A stretch of 5,187 bases of DNA from Terrirubrum sp051646285 (GTDB lineage Bacteria > Pseudomonadota > Alphaproteobacteria > Rhizobiales > Beijerinckiaceae): positions 1-5,187 of the forward strand of contig JBOFCU010000073.1 of NCBI GenBank assembly GCA_051646285.1. The letters are read 5' to 3'. Made by a program: the position numbers and the translations under genes. The notes beneath the pieces are model-generated. The model was not told the origin of the DNA, made no database searches, and saw nothing but the letters and a program-made list of their open reading frames with translations. Positions 4,328 through 5,187 of the stretch are shown here, piece by piece (within the stretch, counting starts at the first letter, position 1; the number at the start of each line of letters is the position of its first letter).

Positions 4328-5187
4328 ATGGATCTCATCGGCTTTACCCTTGGGCGCTATCTGACGATCCGTTTCGTGCGCATGATCCTGAGCATGTTCC
4401 TGACGGTGGTGGCGCTGATCTACACCATCGATTTTGTCGAACTGATGCGCCGGTCCGGCGATGTGCCGGGTATCCGCACCAGCGCCATCGCACTGCTGAC
4501 CCTGTACCGAACGCCCTCCGTTGCAGAACAGGTGATGCCCTTCGCGATCCTGTTCGGTGCGATGGCAACCATGCTGGGCCTGTCCCGCAAGCTCGAACTG
4601 GTGATCATGCGATCAGCTGGCGTCTCTGTATGGGAATTTCTTCAGCCGCCGCTGTTTGTGGCCCTGTTTTTCGGCATTCTGTCCGTGGCCGTCTACAACC
4701 CCGTCTCGGCAAAGTTGAAACAGCAGGCGACCGACATGGAAGCCAGCCTGTTTGGCCGTGGGGCAAGGGCACTGGCGGCCGATCTGTGGATTCGCCAGCG
4801 CAGCATCGATGGGCAAGCCATTATCCGCGCCCTGTCTGTTGATAATGTCAGTGCCGACCTGAAAGAGGTCACATTCTTCCAGTTTGACCAGAGCGGCCAG
4901 TTTCTGGAACGGGTGGAGGCGAAGACGGCACGGATTGGCGATGGATTCTGGGAATTGAACGACGTGAGGCTGGTCTCGGCTGACGCGCCACCAGAGACGT
5001 ATGGGACCTATATGATTGCAACGAATCTCCGGCCGGAGCAGATTCGGCAGTCGATTGTGCCGCCCAATAGCGTGCCGTTCTGGGATTTGCCTGACCTGGT
5101 CGAGCGCACCGAGCGCGCCGGGCTGGATGCCACCCGCTACAAGCTGCAATATCAGGTACTTCTTGCCAGACCCTTGCTGCTGGTCGC
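4328..5187 (+). CDS. lptG: LPS export ABC transporter permease LptG (runs off the right edge)
   Basis: Partner of LptF in the LptB2FG lipopolysaccharide extractor of the inner membrane. The frame is open from the ATG at 4328 to the window edge: 286 complete codons plus two bases, about three quarters of a usual LptG. Membrane segments lie at about 12-35, 58-85 and 104-124. The coupling-helix region LSRKLELVIMRSAGVSVWEF (85-104) includes the conserved E-L-x-x-M-R-x-A-G pattern that contacts LptB. The periplasmic jellyroll spans about 130-270. FWDLPDLVERTERAGLDATRY (251-271) and the LARPLLLVA start of TM4 (279 on) are characteristic of LptG. The start lies 3 bases after the lptF stop with only a weak GGCGGG-like site upstream, which suggests coupled translation. 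Identity is clear. Completeness beyond the edge is unknown. Confidence 0.95.
   Translation, partial: MDLIGFTLGRYLTIRFVRMILSMFLTVVALIYTIDFVELMRRSGDVPGIRTSAIALLTLYRTPSVAEQVMPFAILFGAMATMLGLSRKLELVIMRSAGVSVWEFLQPPLFVALFFGILSVAVYNPVSAKLKQQATDMEASLFGRGARALAADLWIRQRSIDGQAIIRALSVDNVSADLKEVTFFQFDQSGQFLERVEAKTARIGDGFWELNDVRLVSADAPPETYGTYMIATNLRPEQIRQSIVPPNSVPFWDLPDLVERTERAGLDATRYKLQYQVLLARPLLLV

Noticed and set aside
4240..4842. Plus-strand open frame of 200 codons across the lptF-lptG junction
   Set aside because: It is an out-of-frame reading of the end of lptF and the start of lptG, both of which are well supported in their own frames.
4613..5149. Minus-strand open frame of 178 codons
   Set aside because: It is antisense to lptG, whose frame and family motifs are clear.
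1..5187. A novel defence, mobile or biosynthetic system in the window
   Set aside because: All coding capacity is accounted for by tatCBA, pepA and lptFG. No repeats of array type, recombinase, transposase or unknown conserved gene were found.

Overview
The window (5187 bases, GC-rich) looks like chromosomal core DNA from an alphaproteobacterium, most likely of the Hyphomicrobiales (Rhizobiales) type. That placement rests on the character of the TatA, TatB, TatC, PepA, LptF and LptG proteins as I recall those families; no database search was possible. All six genes are housekeeping genes. I see no mobile element, CRISPR array, tRNA, rRNA or phage signature, and no clearly novel multi-gene system.

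Layout: the left part (1-2815) is read on the minus strand and the right part (3107-5187) on the plus strand, so transcription diverges from a 291-base intergenic region at 2816-3106. Reading leftwards on the minus strand, pepA (leucyl aminopeptidase, M17 family) comes first. It is followed by a 168-base spacer rich in hairpins, then tatA, tatB and the first 59 codons of tatC, which runs off the left edge. tatB and tatC overlap by the ATGA junction. Reading rightwards, lptF is followed after 3 bases by lptG, which runs off the right edge after 286 complete codons.

Function: TatA, TatB and TatC form the twin-arginine translocase, which exports folded proteins across the inner membrane. LptF and LptG are the two membrane subunits of the LptB2FG ABC transporter, which extracts lipopolysaccharide from the inner membrane and feeds it to the Lpt bridge. 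PepA is a cytosolic di-metal aminopeptidase. The divergent pepA / lptFG arrangement is an old proteobacterial layout, also seen in E. coli. What is less usual is that tatABC follows pepA directly, where holC often sits.

Points worth a second look: TatB has Lys at position 8 where the family usually has Glu, and Pro-Pro where the hinge is usually Gly-Pro. PepA carries a C-terminal tail of about 52 residues beyond the usual family end, and a strong palindrome is embedded in its coding sequence. Several further hairpins lie between pepA and tatA and at the tatA stop. A 9-base perfect inverted repeat flanks the middle of the divergent promoter region. lptF has no ATG near its expected N-terminus.
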